A DNA stretch of 64,000 bases from Pedobacter polaris (GCF_005116505.1 NZ_SWBR01000003.1:62001-126000); one strand, 5' to 3'; shown: positions 26,853 through 37,600, counted from the stretch's first letter. A program made the numbers and translations. Notes: generated by a model from the sequence alone, not told the origin.

Positions 26853-26864
26853 TAAAACGTTTTA
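26853..26864. promoter_or_regulatory. LacI-type operator, promoter-proximal copy (perfect)
   Basis: TAAAACGTTTTA is a perfect 12-bp palindrome with a central CG, the usual symmetry of LacI-family sites. It lies 114 bases after the first copy and 289 bases before the susC start, about 25 bases upstream of a TATTTG-like -7 element. That position suits repression. Confidence 0.6.
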
Positions 26865-27077
26865 TTATTAGTATAGCCAAATATTTGTATGAAACAAGTT
26901 GGAGTAATTGCATTTGATTTTTGGCCTTGTGATAGGTTATTAAAAGGTGTTTTTAAGATTAAGTTTCCTTTAAGCGGATTTGTTGTTGCTTTAATAATCT
27001 TTATCTACTGCTTTGTAAAACAGCTAATTCGTAGCTCCTTCATGATACTTGGAAATCAAAATAAGGTTATAACTCAA

Positions 27078-27099
27078 GCGCTAACCAAAACTTTAGCGC
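27078..27099 (+). other. Leader hairpin upstream of first susC
   Basis: GCGCTAA (27078-27084) and TTAGCGC (27093-27099) pair perfectly around an 8-base loop, 54 bases before the susC start. No T run follows, so it is not a terminator. In the transcript it could affect translation or RNA stability. Confidence 0.4.
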
Positions 27100-27152
27100 A
27101 GTATGCTTTCCTGAATCTCAGATAACTAATCATAATTAAACAAAATCAGCTA

Positions 27153-30100
27153 ATGAAAATTAATTTACTTAAAACTAAAGGACTCTTTGCAATTTTATTG
27201 TTCAGTGGACCTGCATTTTCAATGGACTCAGGGAGCATTATATCCACAAGATCCATCGAACTCAAAATGCCTTGGCAGCACAATCAAGTGCTAAGTATTG
27301 TAACCGGAACTGTTGTTGATAATGACAATCAACCTGTGCCTGGTGTTGGTATAAAAAACATTATTAATGGTAAAAGTGCAATTACCGATGCTAATGGAAA
27401 GTTTAGCATAGAAACAGTTGGTGCAAATGATATATTGCGATTTTCTTACATCGGATTTGTAACCCAAGATGTAACTGTAGGTACTCAAACTTCATTTAAC
27501 ATTAAACTGGTACAATCTGCCACCACTAAGTTAAACGAAGTGGTAGTTGTAGGTTATGGTACACAAACAAGAAATGAAATCACCTCTGCTATAACTAAAG
27601 TAGACTCTGCAGATTTTAGACAAAGTGGTTCAAGAAATCCATTAGATTTATTGATTGGTAAAGTAGCGGGTTTGCAAATTACCAGAACAGGCGGTACCAA
27701 TCCAAACTCAGGTGTCGGTATTCAACTTAGAGGTGTAACCACCTTAGCAGGTGCTGCTGAACCATTAATTATTATTGATGGAATACCGGGTGGAAATTTA
27801 GATTTATTACAGCAAGACGATATCGAATCATTTAGTGTTTTAAAAGATGGTTCGGCCGCTGCAATTTATGGAACAAGAGCTAATGCTGGGGTAATTATCG
27901 TTACTACTAAGAAAGGTAAACGTGGACCTTCTAAGTTCGATTACAATTCATTTGTAAGAACGGAAACTTTAGTGAAAAGACCAGATTTTATGACTGCTGC
28001 ACAATATCGTGAGCGTCTTGCGAGCGGTCAAGTTTCAGGCACAGATTACGGAGGAGATTTTGATTATTTTGATGAATTGATCAATAAAGATAACTTATCT
28101 CATAATCATAATTTTGCAGTATCTGGAGGTGGTGAAAATTCTTTTTACAGAGCGAGTGTAAATTTTAGAGATGTTCAAGGTTTTGCAAGAGAAAATGCTA
28201 GGAAAGAATATGGATTGCGCTTAAGTTTAACACAAACGGGATTTGAAAATAGATTAACTGCACAATTTAATGTGGCTGCAAACTTTAACAATGCCAATTT
28301 ATTAGGTGGTGGTGGTTGGGAAACCGTGTTAACAAGAAACCCTACCGAGTCTTACTATAATCCTGATGGTACATTTAAATTTACAAGAAATATTACCAAT
28401 GAAATTGCAAGATTAGAGCAAGAAAAGAATAGAAGACAACAACAGACAACATCTATTGATGGTAAAGTTGATTTTTTGGTTTTTAAAGGTTTAAAAGCAT
28501 CAGTATTTGGTGCTCATCAACGAAATTATAATTTAAATAGTGAATATAGAGATAGGGCGAGTCAGAACTCTGTGGAAATTGATGTTGCTGAAGTAGTAGG
28601 AGGTGGATATGCATCTAGAAGTACCAGCTTATCGCAAAATTTTAACGTTGAGCCAACCTTAGAGTATAATACAGTTATTGGAAACCAGCATAAAATAACA
28701 GCAGTTGCAGGTTATTTTTATAGGTATGAAGTAAATGAGGGCTTTAATGCAAACAACAGAGGGTATTTAAACGATATTTTTGAAGACAATAATTTAGCAG
28801 CGGCTCCTATACGATTAAACGTTACAGGTATTGGCAGTAATAAAAATGACAATACTTTAATCGCAGGTTTTGCAAGGGTAAGTTATGCTTTTGGAGATCG
28901 TTTTTTTGCACAGGCAAGTATTCGTCGTGAGGGTTCTTCAAGATTTGGGGCAAATAATAAATGGGCCACGTTTCCAGCTGTATCTGGGGGATGGAATGTA
29001 ACACAAGAAAATTTCATGAAAAATGTAAAGTTTGTAAATAACTTAAAAATTAGATTAGGTTATGGAGAGACAGGTAACTCAGGTTTCGCAAACTATTCAT
29101 CTTTAGTACTATTAGGTACTGGTGGAATATATCTTTTTCCAACCGGAAGTTATCTCCAAACGTATGGGCCAACTAGAAATCCAAATCCAAACTTAAGATG
29201 GGAAAGAAAAAAGGAAATGAATCTAGGAATAGACTTTACAATTTTAAACAATAAATTAACAGGATCGATCGATTTGTACAATAGAACAATAAAAGATTTG
29301 ATTGATACCTATACCTCGCCACAGCCACCATTTATTGTTAGTTCTATTATTACTAACGTAGGTACTATTTCCGCAAAAGGTATAGAAATTACCTTAGGTT
29401 ATATGCCAGTAAAAACTGATAAATTCTCATGGAATATTGATTTTGCTGGAAGTACAACGAGAAATGTGCTAGATCGCTATTCAAATGATGAATATAAAAG
29501 AGATTTAAAGAAATTTGGCGCTATAGGAGGCTTTGGTGCATTGGGTGATGCCATTCGTACTTACGAAGGCAGAAAGGTGGGTGAATTTTGGGGCAAAAGG
29601 TTTGCTGGTTTTACACCTGATGGTAAATGGACATTCTATAATCGTAATGGCGATGTAGTTTCAAATGCCCAAATTAATACTTCAGATTTCAGAGATCAAA
29701 CTGATCTAGCAGTTATTGGAAATGCGATACCAAAGTATTATTTATCATTAACTAACTCATTTACTTTTAAAGGATTTGATTTTAGAGTTTTCTTAAGAAG
29801 TAAATTAGATTATGATATTTTAAATACACCAGCTATTTCTTATGGGAATAAAACTGGGGTATCAAACCTTAATTTACTAAATAGTGCTTATACCAAATAC
29901 GCAGAAATAAACGATACCTACATGTATTCAGATTATTATGTGGAGAGTGGAAGTTTTATGAAAATTGATGAGGTTACCCTTGGATATACTTTTAAAACAG
30001 GTGTAAAATCTATTAGAAACTTAAGAGCATATGTAACAGGACAAAATTTAGCAACGATAACGGGATATACAGGTAATGATCCTGATTTTGTGTCTGATAC

Positions 30101-30182
30101 TGGTTTAGGTCCAGGTATAGATTCTAGAAGTCCTTACCCATCTACAAGACAGTTTTTATTCGGTGTTAGTTTTGGATTTTAA
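27153..30182 (+). CDS. SusC/RagA family TonB-dependent outer-membrane transporter (first copy)
   Basis: This 1009-residue protein imports glycans across the outer membrane with its SusD lid. It has a signal peptide (about residues 1-24), a carboxypeptidase-regulatory-like domain (VTGTVVDNDNQPVPGVGIKN, residues about 50-130), the SusC plug entry VVVVGYGTQTRNEITSAIT and IIIDGIPGG. A long beta-barrel ends in a terminal Phe (FGVSFGF). No N-terminal STN domain is present, so no FecR-type signalling is expected. The susD partner follows by 11 bases and a terminator comes after that, so this is a two-gene unit with no enzyme of its own. Its ligand is inferred to be mannan from the shared operator. 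Confidence 0.93.
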   Translation: MKINLLKTKGLFAILLFSGPAFSMDSGSIISTRSIELKMPWQHNQVLSIVTGTVVDNDNQPVPGVGIKNIINGKSAITDANGKFSIETVGANDILRFSYIGFVTQDVTVGTQTSFNIKLVQSATTKLNEVVVVGYGTQTRNEITSAITKVDSADFRQSGSRNPLDLLIGKVAGLQITRTGGTNPNSGVGIQLRGVTTLAGAAEPLIIIDGIPGGNLDLLQQDDIESFSVLKDGSAAAIYGTRANAGVIIVTTKKGKRGPSKFDYNSFVRTETLVKRPDFMTAAQYRERLASGQVSGTDYGGDFDYFDELINKDNLSHNHNFAVSGGGENSFYRASVNFRDVQGFARENARKEYGLRLSLTQTGFENRLTAQFNVAANFNNANLLGGGGWETVLTRNPTESYYNPDGTFKFTRNITNEIARLEQEKNRRQQQTTSIDGKVDFLVFKGLKASVFGAHQRNYNLNSEYRDRASQNSVEIDVAEVVGGGYASRSTSLSQNFNVEPTLEYNTVIGNQHKITAVAGYFYRYEVNEGFNANNRGYLNDIFEDNNLAAAPIRLNVTGIGSNKNDNTLIAGFARVSYAFGDRFFAQASIRREGSSRFGANNKWATFPAVSGGWNVTQENFMKNVKFVNNLKIRLGYGETGNSGFANYSSLVLLGTGGIYLFPTGSYLQTYGPTRNPNPNLRWERKKEMNLGIDFTILNNKLTGSIDLYNRTIKDLIDTYTSPQPPFIVSSIITNVGTISAKGIEITLGYMPVKTDKFSWNIDFAGSTTRNVLDRYSNDEYKRDLKKFGAIGGFGALGDAIRTYEGRKVGEFWGKRFAGFTPDGKWTFYNRNGDVVSNAQINTSDFRDQTDLAVIGNAIPKYYLSLTNSFTFKGFDFRVFLRSKLDYDILNTPAISYGNKTGVSNLNLLNSAYTKYAEINDTYMYSDYYVESGSFMKIDEVTLGYTFKTGVKSIRNLRAYVTGQNLATITGYTGNDPDFVSDTGLGPGIDSRSPYPSTRQFLFGVSFGF

Positions 30183-30193
30183 TAATTACGAAA

Positions 30194-31846
30194 ATGAAAA
30201 GATATAAAAAAATAATTCTTGCATGTTTAATTTCGACACCCATAATTTTAATGAATGGTTGCACTAAATTAGACGAAAATGTATATGATCAGTTAATTAC
30301 TGATAATTTTTACAATAACAAAAATGAAGTCTTATCAGCTGTGCTGAGACCTTATACACATGCAAATGCGTGGATAACACCTTCTGGTCAGGATGGCTGG
30401 TGGCGTCCTTCAGAACTTTCTGCCGATCAATTGGCTTGGCCAACAAAAGGCAGGCATGGTGAAGATGGAGGGAAATGGAAAAGACTTCATTACCACACTT
30501 GGTTGTCAGATGATGTGCCATTAAATAATGCATGGTCTTTAATGTTCTGGGGTATGGGGTTATGCAATGATCCAATAGAAAATTTAGAGAAAAGAGACAT
30601 TGCGAAAATGGGTATTACCCAAGTAGAAAAAGATGCCTATATTTCAGAATTAAAGCTATTGAGAGCTTTTCACTACTTAAAATTAATGGATCTTTTTGGT
30701 AATATTCCTGTAGTTACACAAGTAGGTATTCCGGCTAGACCTGCAACCTTACCTAGAAAAGATGTTTTCGCTTTTATAGAAAAAGAAATTAAAGATAACA
30801 TTGATAAAGCACCATTACATTCTAAACAAATGACAGGTAGAATGAGCCAAGCAGGTGGATATGCCATGTTGGTAGAATTGTATTTAAATGCTGAGGTATG
30901 GACTGGAACTGCTCGTTGGGATGACTGTATCGCGGCAGCTGATAAATTAATTAGTGGTGTTGCTGGTGGACAAAATGGTGCAATGCAACTTGATCCAAAT
31001 ATTTTTGATCAGTTCAAATCTACGAACGAATTATCTAAAGAGGCAATTTTTTCTATCGCTTATGAATTTAGAAATGCTTCTTTCCAGCCTTCATGGACGG
31101 GTGAATTTTATCACTTTCAACAAGGGCCAATTTATGGTGGTGCCAGAAATGGTAATGATGGTGTTGTGGTTGTACCTGGTGTATTTACCAAATATGACAA
31201 CACTGATTTAAGGAAAAGAGGTTGGTTATTGGAAGGGCCTATGGTTAGATTTGATAATGGACAACCAGCCTTAGCTACAGGAGGTAATGAATATAGTGGG
31301 CAGCAAATTGTTTTTGTGGATAATATCAGAAAAAATAGAACTGGTTCAACGGTTTCCAACATGAGTGAAGGAGAAGAAAACAGTGGGGTAAGATTCAATA
31401 AATACAAATTAGGTAATCAAGTTGCTGGTGTTGTTAATGGTGTAAATGTTCCAATAGATCTTAATTACAATAACACAGATTGGAATATTTATCGTTTAAC
31501 TTGGATCTATTTTGCAAAAGCAGAAGCTTTAATGCGTAAAAACGGCGGACTAGCTACTCCTGAAGCAATAACACTAATAAATGATTGTAAAAAAAGAGCA
31601 TATGCAGCTTCAGATTTTGTTCCATATACCGCTACAACACTGACAATGGATGAACTTTTAGCAGAAAGAGGAAGGGAGTTTATTTTTGAAGGATTTAGAA
31701 GAGATGATCTAATTCGTTTTGGTAAATTTACTACTGCAACATGGTGGGATCATGTTCCTTCTGAATCATTTAGAACTTTATTCCCAATTCCTCAAGTGCA
31801 AAGAACACTTAACATCAACTTAACCCAAAACCCAGGATACCAATAA
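30194..31846 (+). CDS. SusD/RagB family surface lipoprotein (first copy)
   Basis: The 550-residue lipoprotein has a signal with lipobox MNGC (Cys23) and the SusD fold. The N-terminal helices carry ELKLLRAFHYLKLMDLFGN, a TPR-like pattern, and the C-terminal region has LLAERGREFIFEGFRRDDLIRFGKF and FPIPQVQRTLNINLTQNPGY, the standard SusD ending. It binds glycan at the cell surface and closes over the SusC barrel next to it. Chain length and tryptophan-rich stretches (GWWRPSELSADQLAWPTKG) are normal for this family. Confidence 0.93.
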   Translation: MKRYKKIILACLISTPIILMNGCTKLDENVYDQLITDNFYNNKNEVLSAVLRPYTHANAWITPSGQDGWWRPSELSADQLAWPTKGRHGEDGGKWKRLHYHTWLSDDVPLNNAWSLMFWGMGLCNDPIENLEKRDIAKMGITQVEKDAYISELKLLRAFHYLKLMDLFGNIPVVTQVGIPARPATLPRKDVFAFIEKEIKDNIDKAPLHSKQMTGRMSQAGGYAMLVELYLNAEVWTGTARWDDCIAAADKLISGVAGGQNGAMQLDPNIFDQFKSTNELSKEAIFSIAYEFRNASFQPSWTGEFYHFQQGPIYGGARNGNDGVVVVPGVFTKYDNTDLRKRGWLLEGPMVRFDNGQPALATGGNEYSGQQIVFVDNIRKNRTGSTVSNMSEGEENSGVRFNKYKLGNQVAGVVNGVNVPIDLNYNNTDWNIYRLTWIYFAKAEALMRKNGGLATPEAITLINDCKKRAYAASDFVPYTATTLTMDELLAERGREFIFEGFRRDDLIRFGKFTTATWWDHVPSESFRTLFPIPQVQRTLNINLTQNPGYQ

Positions 31847-31856
31847 CAATTAAAAA

Positions 31857-31881
31857 AGGTGCTCGGAAGAGCACCTTTTTT
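31857..31881 (+). terminator. Terminator after first susD
   Basis: AGGTGCTC (31857-31864) and GAGCACCT (31869-31876) pair perfectly around GGAA, followed by TTTTT. An A run precedes the stem. This is the strongest terminator in the window. Confidence 0.9.
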
Positions 31882-31999
31882 AATTTATGTATCGCTGATT
31901 GGTGAAAATATCGAGCTGTTCAATAGCCCAATCTTATGTAACGTTAAAATTACATAAGGTATAATTTTTTTATAGCTTTAATTCTTAATATTGATTTAC

Positions 32000-32011
32000 T
32001 AAAACGTTTTA
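32000..32011. promoter_or_regulatory. LacI-type operator (perfect), second unit
   Basis: This is a perfect TAAAACGTTTTA site. Its left flank (31985-31999) is identical to the flank of the site at 26739, forming a 22-base shared block. Confidence 0.6.
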
Positions 32012-32120
32012 CTATTTAACTACCGTGTAAATAGTTAAGACGCATTAATGTGTTTTAACAAGCTCATATAATTATAGTTTATTGTTTTGTTTAACAAATC
32101 CTCTTCGTAGGTAGCATTAG

Positions 32121-32132
32121 TAAAACGTTTTA
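32121..32132. promoter_or_regulatory. LacI-type operator (perfect), start-proximal
   Basis: A perfect TAAAACGTTTTA site stands 26 bases before the first ATG of the ten-gene operon. Its position would block or overlap RNA polymerase, and it is spaced about 121 bases from the site at 32000, similar to the 114-base spacing upstream of the first unit. Confidence 0.6.
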
Positions 32133-32158
32133 GTAATTTAAACACTAACCAAATCTGT

Positions 32159-34624
32159 ATGAAAAAAAGTTACTTAGTAGCCATTTTATGTCTTTTGTTC
32201 GCTTTAAATTTAAAGGCACAAGATAAAGCCCCTGCTTATCCATTAATTACACACGATACCTATTTTAGTGTTTGGTCATTCGACAACCAATTAAACGAAA
32301 GCAGTACTAAACATTGGACTGGAAGAGACCAAGGATTAGTTGGTATTTTAAAAGTTGATAATGAATTCTACAAATTTTTAGGTGAGGAAAGTAAATCATA
32401 TAAAGTTTTGTTACCAAATGCTACACAAGCTGCATATGAGACCAACTATTCGTTTTCACAACCAGAAGCAAACTGGAAAGCTATAACTTTTGATGATTCT
32501 AAATGGCAAAAAGGACCAGCTCCATTTGGTGATGAAAAGGATGCTAACACCAAGTGGACTACTAATGATTTATATTATAGAAGAACATTCACAATTAATG
32601 ATTTAACTCTTGCCAAGAAATATTTAAGCCTTAGTCACGATGATAATGTTATTGTGTATCTAAATGGTAAAACGATTTACCAAAAAGAAGGATGGGTACA
32701 TGAGTTTATCAATATCCCAATTGCAGATGGAATTCTAAAAAAAGGAGAGAATATTTTAGCTATACATGTAAAAAATACGGCAGGTGGCAGACACTTAGAC
32801 GCAGGAATTGTAGAAGATATAGCTACAGGCACAAAAGTATTGCAAGCAAAGCAAACAAAGGTTACTGTTAACGCTACAACCACAAAATATGCTTTCACTT
32901 GTGGCAAAGTAAATTTAGAAGTCTCATTTACATCGCCTTTATTGCTGAACGACATTAAACTAACTGCGAGACCAATAAGCTATATCAGTTATGCTGTAAA
33001 ATCTAATGATGCCAAGTCGCACAAGGTGGATTTATATTTTAGTGCTTCTTCAAATATTGCTGTAAATAAAAACAACCAACCAGTTTCTGCTTGGAAAAGC
33101 TCGGCAAAGGGTCTATCTATATTAAAGGCAGGTACAGTAGAGCAGCCAATTTTGCAAAAGAAAGGGGATGATATTAGAATTGATTGGGGCTACATGTATG
33201 TGGCAGTTCCAGAGAAATTTAAAGCTACACAATATATAAGTGGGGCTTTTGAAAGTGCTTCAGCTTTCATAAATCAAAAATATCCTAAAGAAAATGAAAA
33301 GCTAAATGAGCAGCAACTTAATTTAAATAGTGTTATCCCATTTGGCACTATTGGGTCTACATCTATTGAAAAATATATGATGTTAGGCTATGATGATCTT
33401 AAATCTGTAGAATATTTTGGTGAGCAATTATTACCAATCTGGAAAAAATCAGGTTCCCAAAATTTTGAAGATCAACTCGCAAATGCTAGTGCAACATATC
33501 CTATCATAAAGACTAAATGTATTGCTTTTGATGCAAAACTGTATAAGGATGCCTTTAAGGCAGGGGGCAAAGAATATGCAGATTTATGCAAGCTAGCTTA
33601 TCGTCAAAGTGTATCTGCTCATAAAATTGTATATGCACCAAATGGAGACATCCTCTTTTTATCAAAGGAAAATTTCAGCAATGGCTCTATCAACACAGTT
33701 GATGTTACTTATCCATCAGCTCCTCAGTTTTTAATTTATAGTCCTGAGTTATTGAAAGGAATGTTAAACGGGATTTTCTATTATTCAGAAAGTGGAAGAT
33801 GGAAAAAACCTTTTCCTGCTCATGACCTAGGTACTTACCCGTTAGCAAATGGTCAAACCTATGGCGAAGATATGCCGGTAGAAGAGGCTGGGAACATGAT
33901 CATATTAACTGCAGCGATTGCAAAAGCTGAAGGAAATGCAAACTATGCACTTAAGCATTGGGATGTATTGAAAATATGGAGTGAGTATTTATTAAAGGAA
34001 GGATTTGATCCGGCAAACCAATTGTGTACTGATGATTTTGCTGGCCACTTGGCAAGAAATTCAAACCTGTCTGTGAAGGCAATTGTGGCATTAGGCGCGT
34101 ATGCCCAAATGGCTAATCAACTTGGTAAAACAGAAGAAGCTAAAAAGGTTAGAGACGCTGCATTGGCAATGGTGCAAAAATGGATGCAATTAGCTGATGA
34201 TGGAAACCATTATGCATTGACTTTTAATGATAAAAATACTTGGAGTCAGAAATACAACTTGGTTTGGGATAAACTTTTAAAACTCAATTTATTTCCGACT
34301 GAGGTTTATAAAAAAGAAATCAGTTACTACTTAACTAAACAAAATGCTTTTGGCTTACCACTAGATAGCCGTAAAAGTTATACTAAATCTGATTGGATTA
34401 TGTGGACAGCAACGCTAACAGATAATCAAGCGGATTTTCAAAAATTCATTAAACCTATTTATCGTTTTGCGACAGAAACGGAAAGCAAAGTGCCTCTTAG
34501 TGATTGGCATGAGACCACCAATGGGAAAATGGTAGGTTTTCAAGCAAGAAGCGTTGTTGGTGGATATTTCATCAAACTATTAGCAGACCAATGGAATTTT
34601 AAAAATAAGCCTATGGAAAAATAG
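32159..34624 (+). CDS. DUF4965/DUF1793 glutaminase-like family hydrolase, with galactose-binding-like insert
   Basis: The 821-residue secreted protein (signal MKKSYLVAILCLLFALNLKAQ) starts with the DUF4964-type segment PAYPLITHDTYFSVWSFDN. A galactose-binding-like beta-sandwich is inserted at about residues 95-215, with SLSHDDNVIVYLNGKTIYQK. A DUF5127-like middle part follows, then the alpha/alpha-barrel DUF4965/DUF1793 region with SWNPxxG-like MPVEEAGNMIILTAAIAK and SDWHETTNGKMVGFQARSVVG. Members are annotated as glutaminase A homologues, but in PULs they are suspected glycoside hydrolases. It opens the enzyme operon, 26 bases after an operator. The true substrate is unknown. Confidence 0.7.
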   Translation: MKKSYLVAILCLLFALNLKAQDKAPAYPLITHDTYFSVWSFDNQLNESSTKHWTGRDQGLVGILKVDNEFYKFLGEESKSYKVLLPNATQAAYETNYSFSQPEANWKAITFDDSKWQKGPAPFGDEKDANTKWTTNDLYYRRTFTINDLTLAKKYLSLSHDDNVIVYLNGKTIYQKEGWVHEFINIPIADGILKKGENILAIHVKNTAGGRHLDAGIVEDIATGTKVLQAKQTKVTVNATTTKYAFTCGKVNLEVSFTSPLLLNDIKLTARPISYISYAVKSNDAKSHKVDLYFSASSNIAVNKNNQPVSAWKSSAKGLSILKAGTVEQPILQKKGDDIRIDWGYMYVAVPEKFKATQYISGAFESASAFINQKYPKENEKLNEQQLNLNSVIPFGTIGSTSIEKYMMLGYDDLKSVEYFGEQLLPIWKKSGSQNFEDQLANASATYPIIKTKCIAFDAKLYKDAFKAGGKEYADLCKLAYRQSVSAHKIVYAPNGDILFLSKENFSNGSINTVDVTYPSAPQFLIYSPELLKGMLNGIFYYSESGRWKKPFPAHDLGTYPLANGQTYGEDMPVEEAGNMIILTAAIAKAEGNANYALKHWDVLKIWSEYLLKEGFDPANQLCTDDFAGHLARNSNLSVKAIVALGAYAQMANQLGKTEEAKKVRDAALAMVQKWMQLADDGNHYALTFNDKNTWSQKYNLVWDKLLKLNLFPTEVYKKEISYYLTKQNAFGLPLDSRKSYTKSDWIMWTATLTDNQADFQKFIKPIYRFATETESKVPLSDWHETTNGKMVGFQARSVVGGYFIKLLADQWNFKNKPMEK

Positions 34625-34687
34625 AAAACAATATTAACAAAATCTAAAAAATAGTAACCTAATAAAACCAAAATAAACCTTAAAAGT

Positions 34688-37600
34688 ATGACTAAAAAAT
34701 TTACTAGACTCATCCAGCGAAAGCTGATGGTGAAGGATGGTGCTATCAAAATTAGCGCTTTATCCATGGCAATTTGCTTATCATTTAATGTTTCAGCTGA
34801 AGCTAAAAATATTAATGTGAAGCGAGATTTTAAAAATGAATTAAAGAATTCCTCTGTAGATATTACCATTAGAGGGATTGTAAAAGACGAAAACGGATCA
34901 CCTATACCCGGAGCTGGTGTAAAAGTAAAGGGTACATTAATCACTGTAGCAACAGATGTTAATGGTAGTTTCTCTATAAGTGCTCCATCAGAAAGCTCAG
35001 TGTTAATTATAACCTACGTAGGTTATGAAACACAAGAAGTAACAGTTGGCACTTCAAAAAGCCTTAATATTCAACTTAAACCCAGTGAGAATAAACTAGA
35101 AGAAGTAGCTATTGTTGGTTTCGGTACCCAACGTAAAGTTTCTTTAATAGGAGCTCAATCAACTATTGATGCCAAAGAATTAAAAATTCCTGTAGCAAGT
35201 GTTACGCAATCTTTAGCAGGTAGAATTGCTGGGGTTGTTGGTGTACAACGTAGTGGTGAGCCTGGTAGAAGTGCGGCTGATATTTGGGTACGTGGTATAT
35301 CTACTTTTGGTGGGGGTAGTAGTGCTCCGTTAATTTTAGTAGATGGGGTGGCTCGTAGCATTTCTAACATCGATCCAGAAGATATTGAATCGTTCACGGT
35401 ACTTAAAGATGCTTCTGGAACTGCTGTATATGGTGCAAGAGGTGCAAATGGTGTCATTTTGGTAAATACTAAAAGAGGTAAGGTGGGTAAGCCTTCAATC
35501 TTTTTCGATTACAATGAAGGCTTAAGTACTTTTACTAGGCATCCTGAAGCTTTGGATGGGGTAACTTATATGAACCTTGCCAATGAAGCATTAACAGGAA
35601 GAGGTCAGGCTGCTAAATATTCTCAAGACTACATCAATAGAACTGCTTCGGGAGTTGATCCATTGGTTTACCCTAACGTAAATTGGATGGAAGAGTTATT
35701 TAAGGATTATAGCCACATTCGTCGTGCAAATTTAAATGCCAGTGGTGGTGTAGATAATGCACAATATTATGTTTCATTAGCATATTATAACGAAGGTGGT
35801 TTCTTAAAAACATCTGATCTAGCTTCATATAACTCAGCAATGGATTATAAAAGGTACAATTTTACTAGTAATCTAAATTTGAAATTAACTGGAACAACTA
35901 AGTTGGATTTAGGTTTGCAAGGGTATGTGTCTAGCGGGAATTATCCTGGTGAAACTACAGAATCTATCTTTGGTTCTGCATTAGATGTTTCTCCGGTAGA
36001 ATACCCTTTAATTTATCCTAATGGACTTGTTCCTGGAAGATCATCAAATGGAGGTTTTAGAAATCCTTATGCAGATTTAACCCGCCGTGGCTACCGAACT
36101 GAATATGGAAATCAACTCTATAGTAACATTAGAGTTACACAGGATTTGAAAATGTTTACTCAAGGACTTTCTGCGTCAGTAATGGGAGCATTTGATAATG
36201 CTAGTAACAACTCTATTAAACGTTCAAAACGTGAAAGCACTTTTTTCTTGAGAGATATTAATAATCCATACAAAGCTGATGGAAGTTTAGATTTAATACA
36301 AACTTTTACAAGTGCACAAAATTACCTTACTTATGAACCTTCAAGAGGCGGTAACCGCAAGTTCTATGCTGAGGGTTCAATAAACTATGATCGTTCTTTT
36401 GGCAAGCATCGTGTTGGTGGCTTAGTATTGGGCTATTCTGAAGACCGTACGGAACCTTTTGCAGGTGATTTTACGTCATCAATTCCTTTTAGGAATCTAG
36501 GATTGGCCGCAAGAGCTACTTATTCATACGATGACCGTTATTTTGCTGAGTTCAATTTGGGTTACAATGGATCGGAGTCTTTTGCTCCAAATAAACGCTT
36601 TGGAACTTTCCCGGCTTTTGGTTTAGGATGGATACCATCAAATGAGAAATTCTGGGAACCAATTAAAGATGTGATTTCATTCATGAAATTTAGATACTCT
36701 AATGGTGTTACTGGTATCGGTGATTTACCTGGTCGTCGTTTTGCTTACCTAACTTTGGTGGCAGATAATGCTACAGGATATCAGTTTGGTCAAAATTTCA
36801 CTAATCCAGGTGGTATTAATGTTACTGATTATGGTATTGATGCTAGTTGGGCCGAATCTCGTAAACAAGATTTAGGTATGGAGATCAGGACACTTAATGA
36901 TAATTTATACCTAATCGTAGATATATTTAAAGAATATAGAACTGGCATTTTCTTTCAACGTCAGTCCATTCCTGGCTATATTGGTTTAACAAATCAGCCA
37001 TTTGGTAATTTAGGCATTGTTGATAACCGTGGTATTGATGCTACGTTGGAATATAATGTTAAAATTGGTCAAGTAGACCTTGGATTTAGAGGAACATTTA
37101 CCTATAATAAAGATAAAATTATAAGTGATGATCGTCCACAACAACCTTATCCATGGATGTCACGCATTGGGAATAACGTTCTTGGACGTTATGGTTATAA
37201 GGCTGAAAAACTTTTTGATAACCAAGCAGAAATTGATGCAAGTGCTACGCCAGGATCAAAATCATCTATCAAACCAGGTGATATTAAGTACAGTGATTTG
37301 AATAATGATGGCTTAATTAATGACTACGATAAAGCTTACATTGGTCGCGGTGATATCCCTAACAAAGTTTATGGCTTTGGTTTAAATGTTTCTTACAAAG
37401 GTTTTGCATTGAGTACCTTCTTTCAAGGTGTGCATGGTGCAGATATTATGTTAGGAGGTTCAGGTATATTTCCATTTAATGGTGGTGGTGGTTTAAGTAA
37501 TGCCTATACTGTTGCAACTGACAGATGGACGCCAGAAAACCCAAGGCAAGATGCCTTTTATCCTCGTTTAGCATATGGTGAAGCAGATAATACTAACAAC

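Larger units (their letters stand above)
26477..27152. other. 676-base regulatory gap before the first susC
   Basis: The gap holds two copies of the proposed LacI operator (26739-26750 and 26853-26864), a possible -7 element just before 26889, and a hairpin at 27078-27099. An ATG frame of 78 codons (26889-27125) with one hydrophobic stretch lies in the presumed leader. It shows no family resemblance, and I regard it as probably non-coding. The first 200 bases after the lacI stop show no clear terminator. Confidence 0.5.
31847..32158. other. 312-base gap: terminator, then promoter and operators of the enzyme operon
   Basis: The gap begins with the susD terminator and carries two perfect TAAAACGTTTTA sites (32000-32011 and 32121-32132). 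The second site ends 26 bases before the ATG at 32159. No open frame or RNA gene was recognised. The final bases (ACCAAATCTGTATG) are similar to 26878-26891 upstream of the first unit. Confidence 0.55.

Noticed and set aside
26889..27125. 78-codon frame in the leader of the first susC
   Set aside because: It has a hydrophobic stretch but no family resemblance, covers the leader hairpin, and lies entirely in the presumed untranslated leader.
34540..34944. Minus-strand frame of 134 codons across the gap before second susC
   Set aside because: It overlaps the ends of two well supported plus-strand genes and has no recognisable domain.
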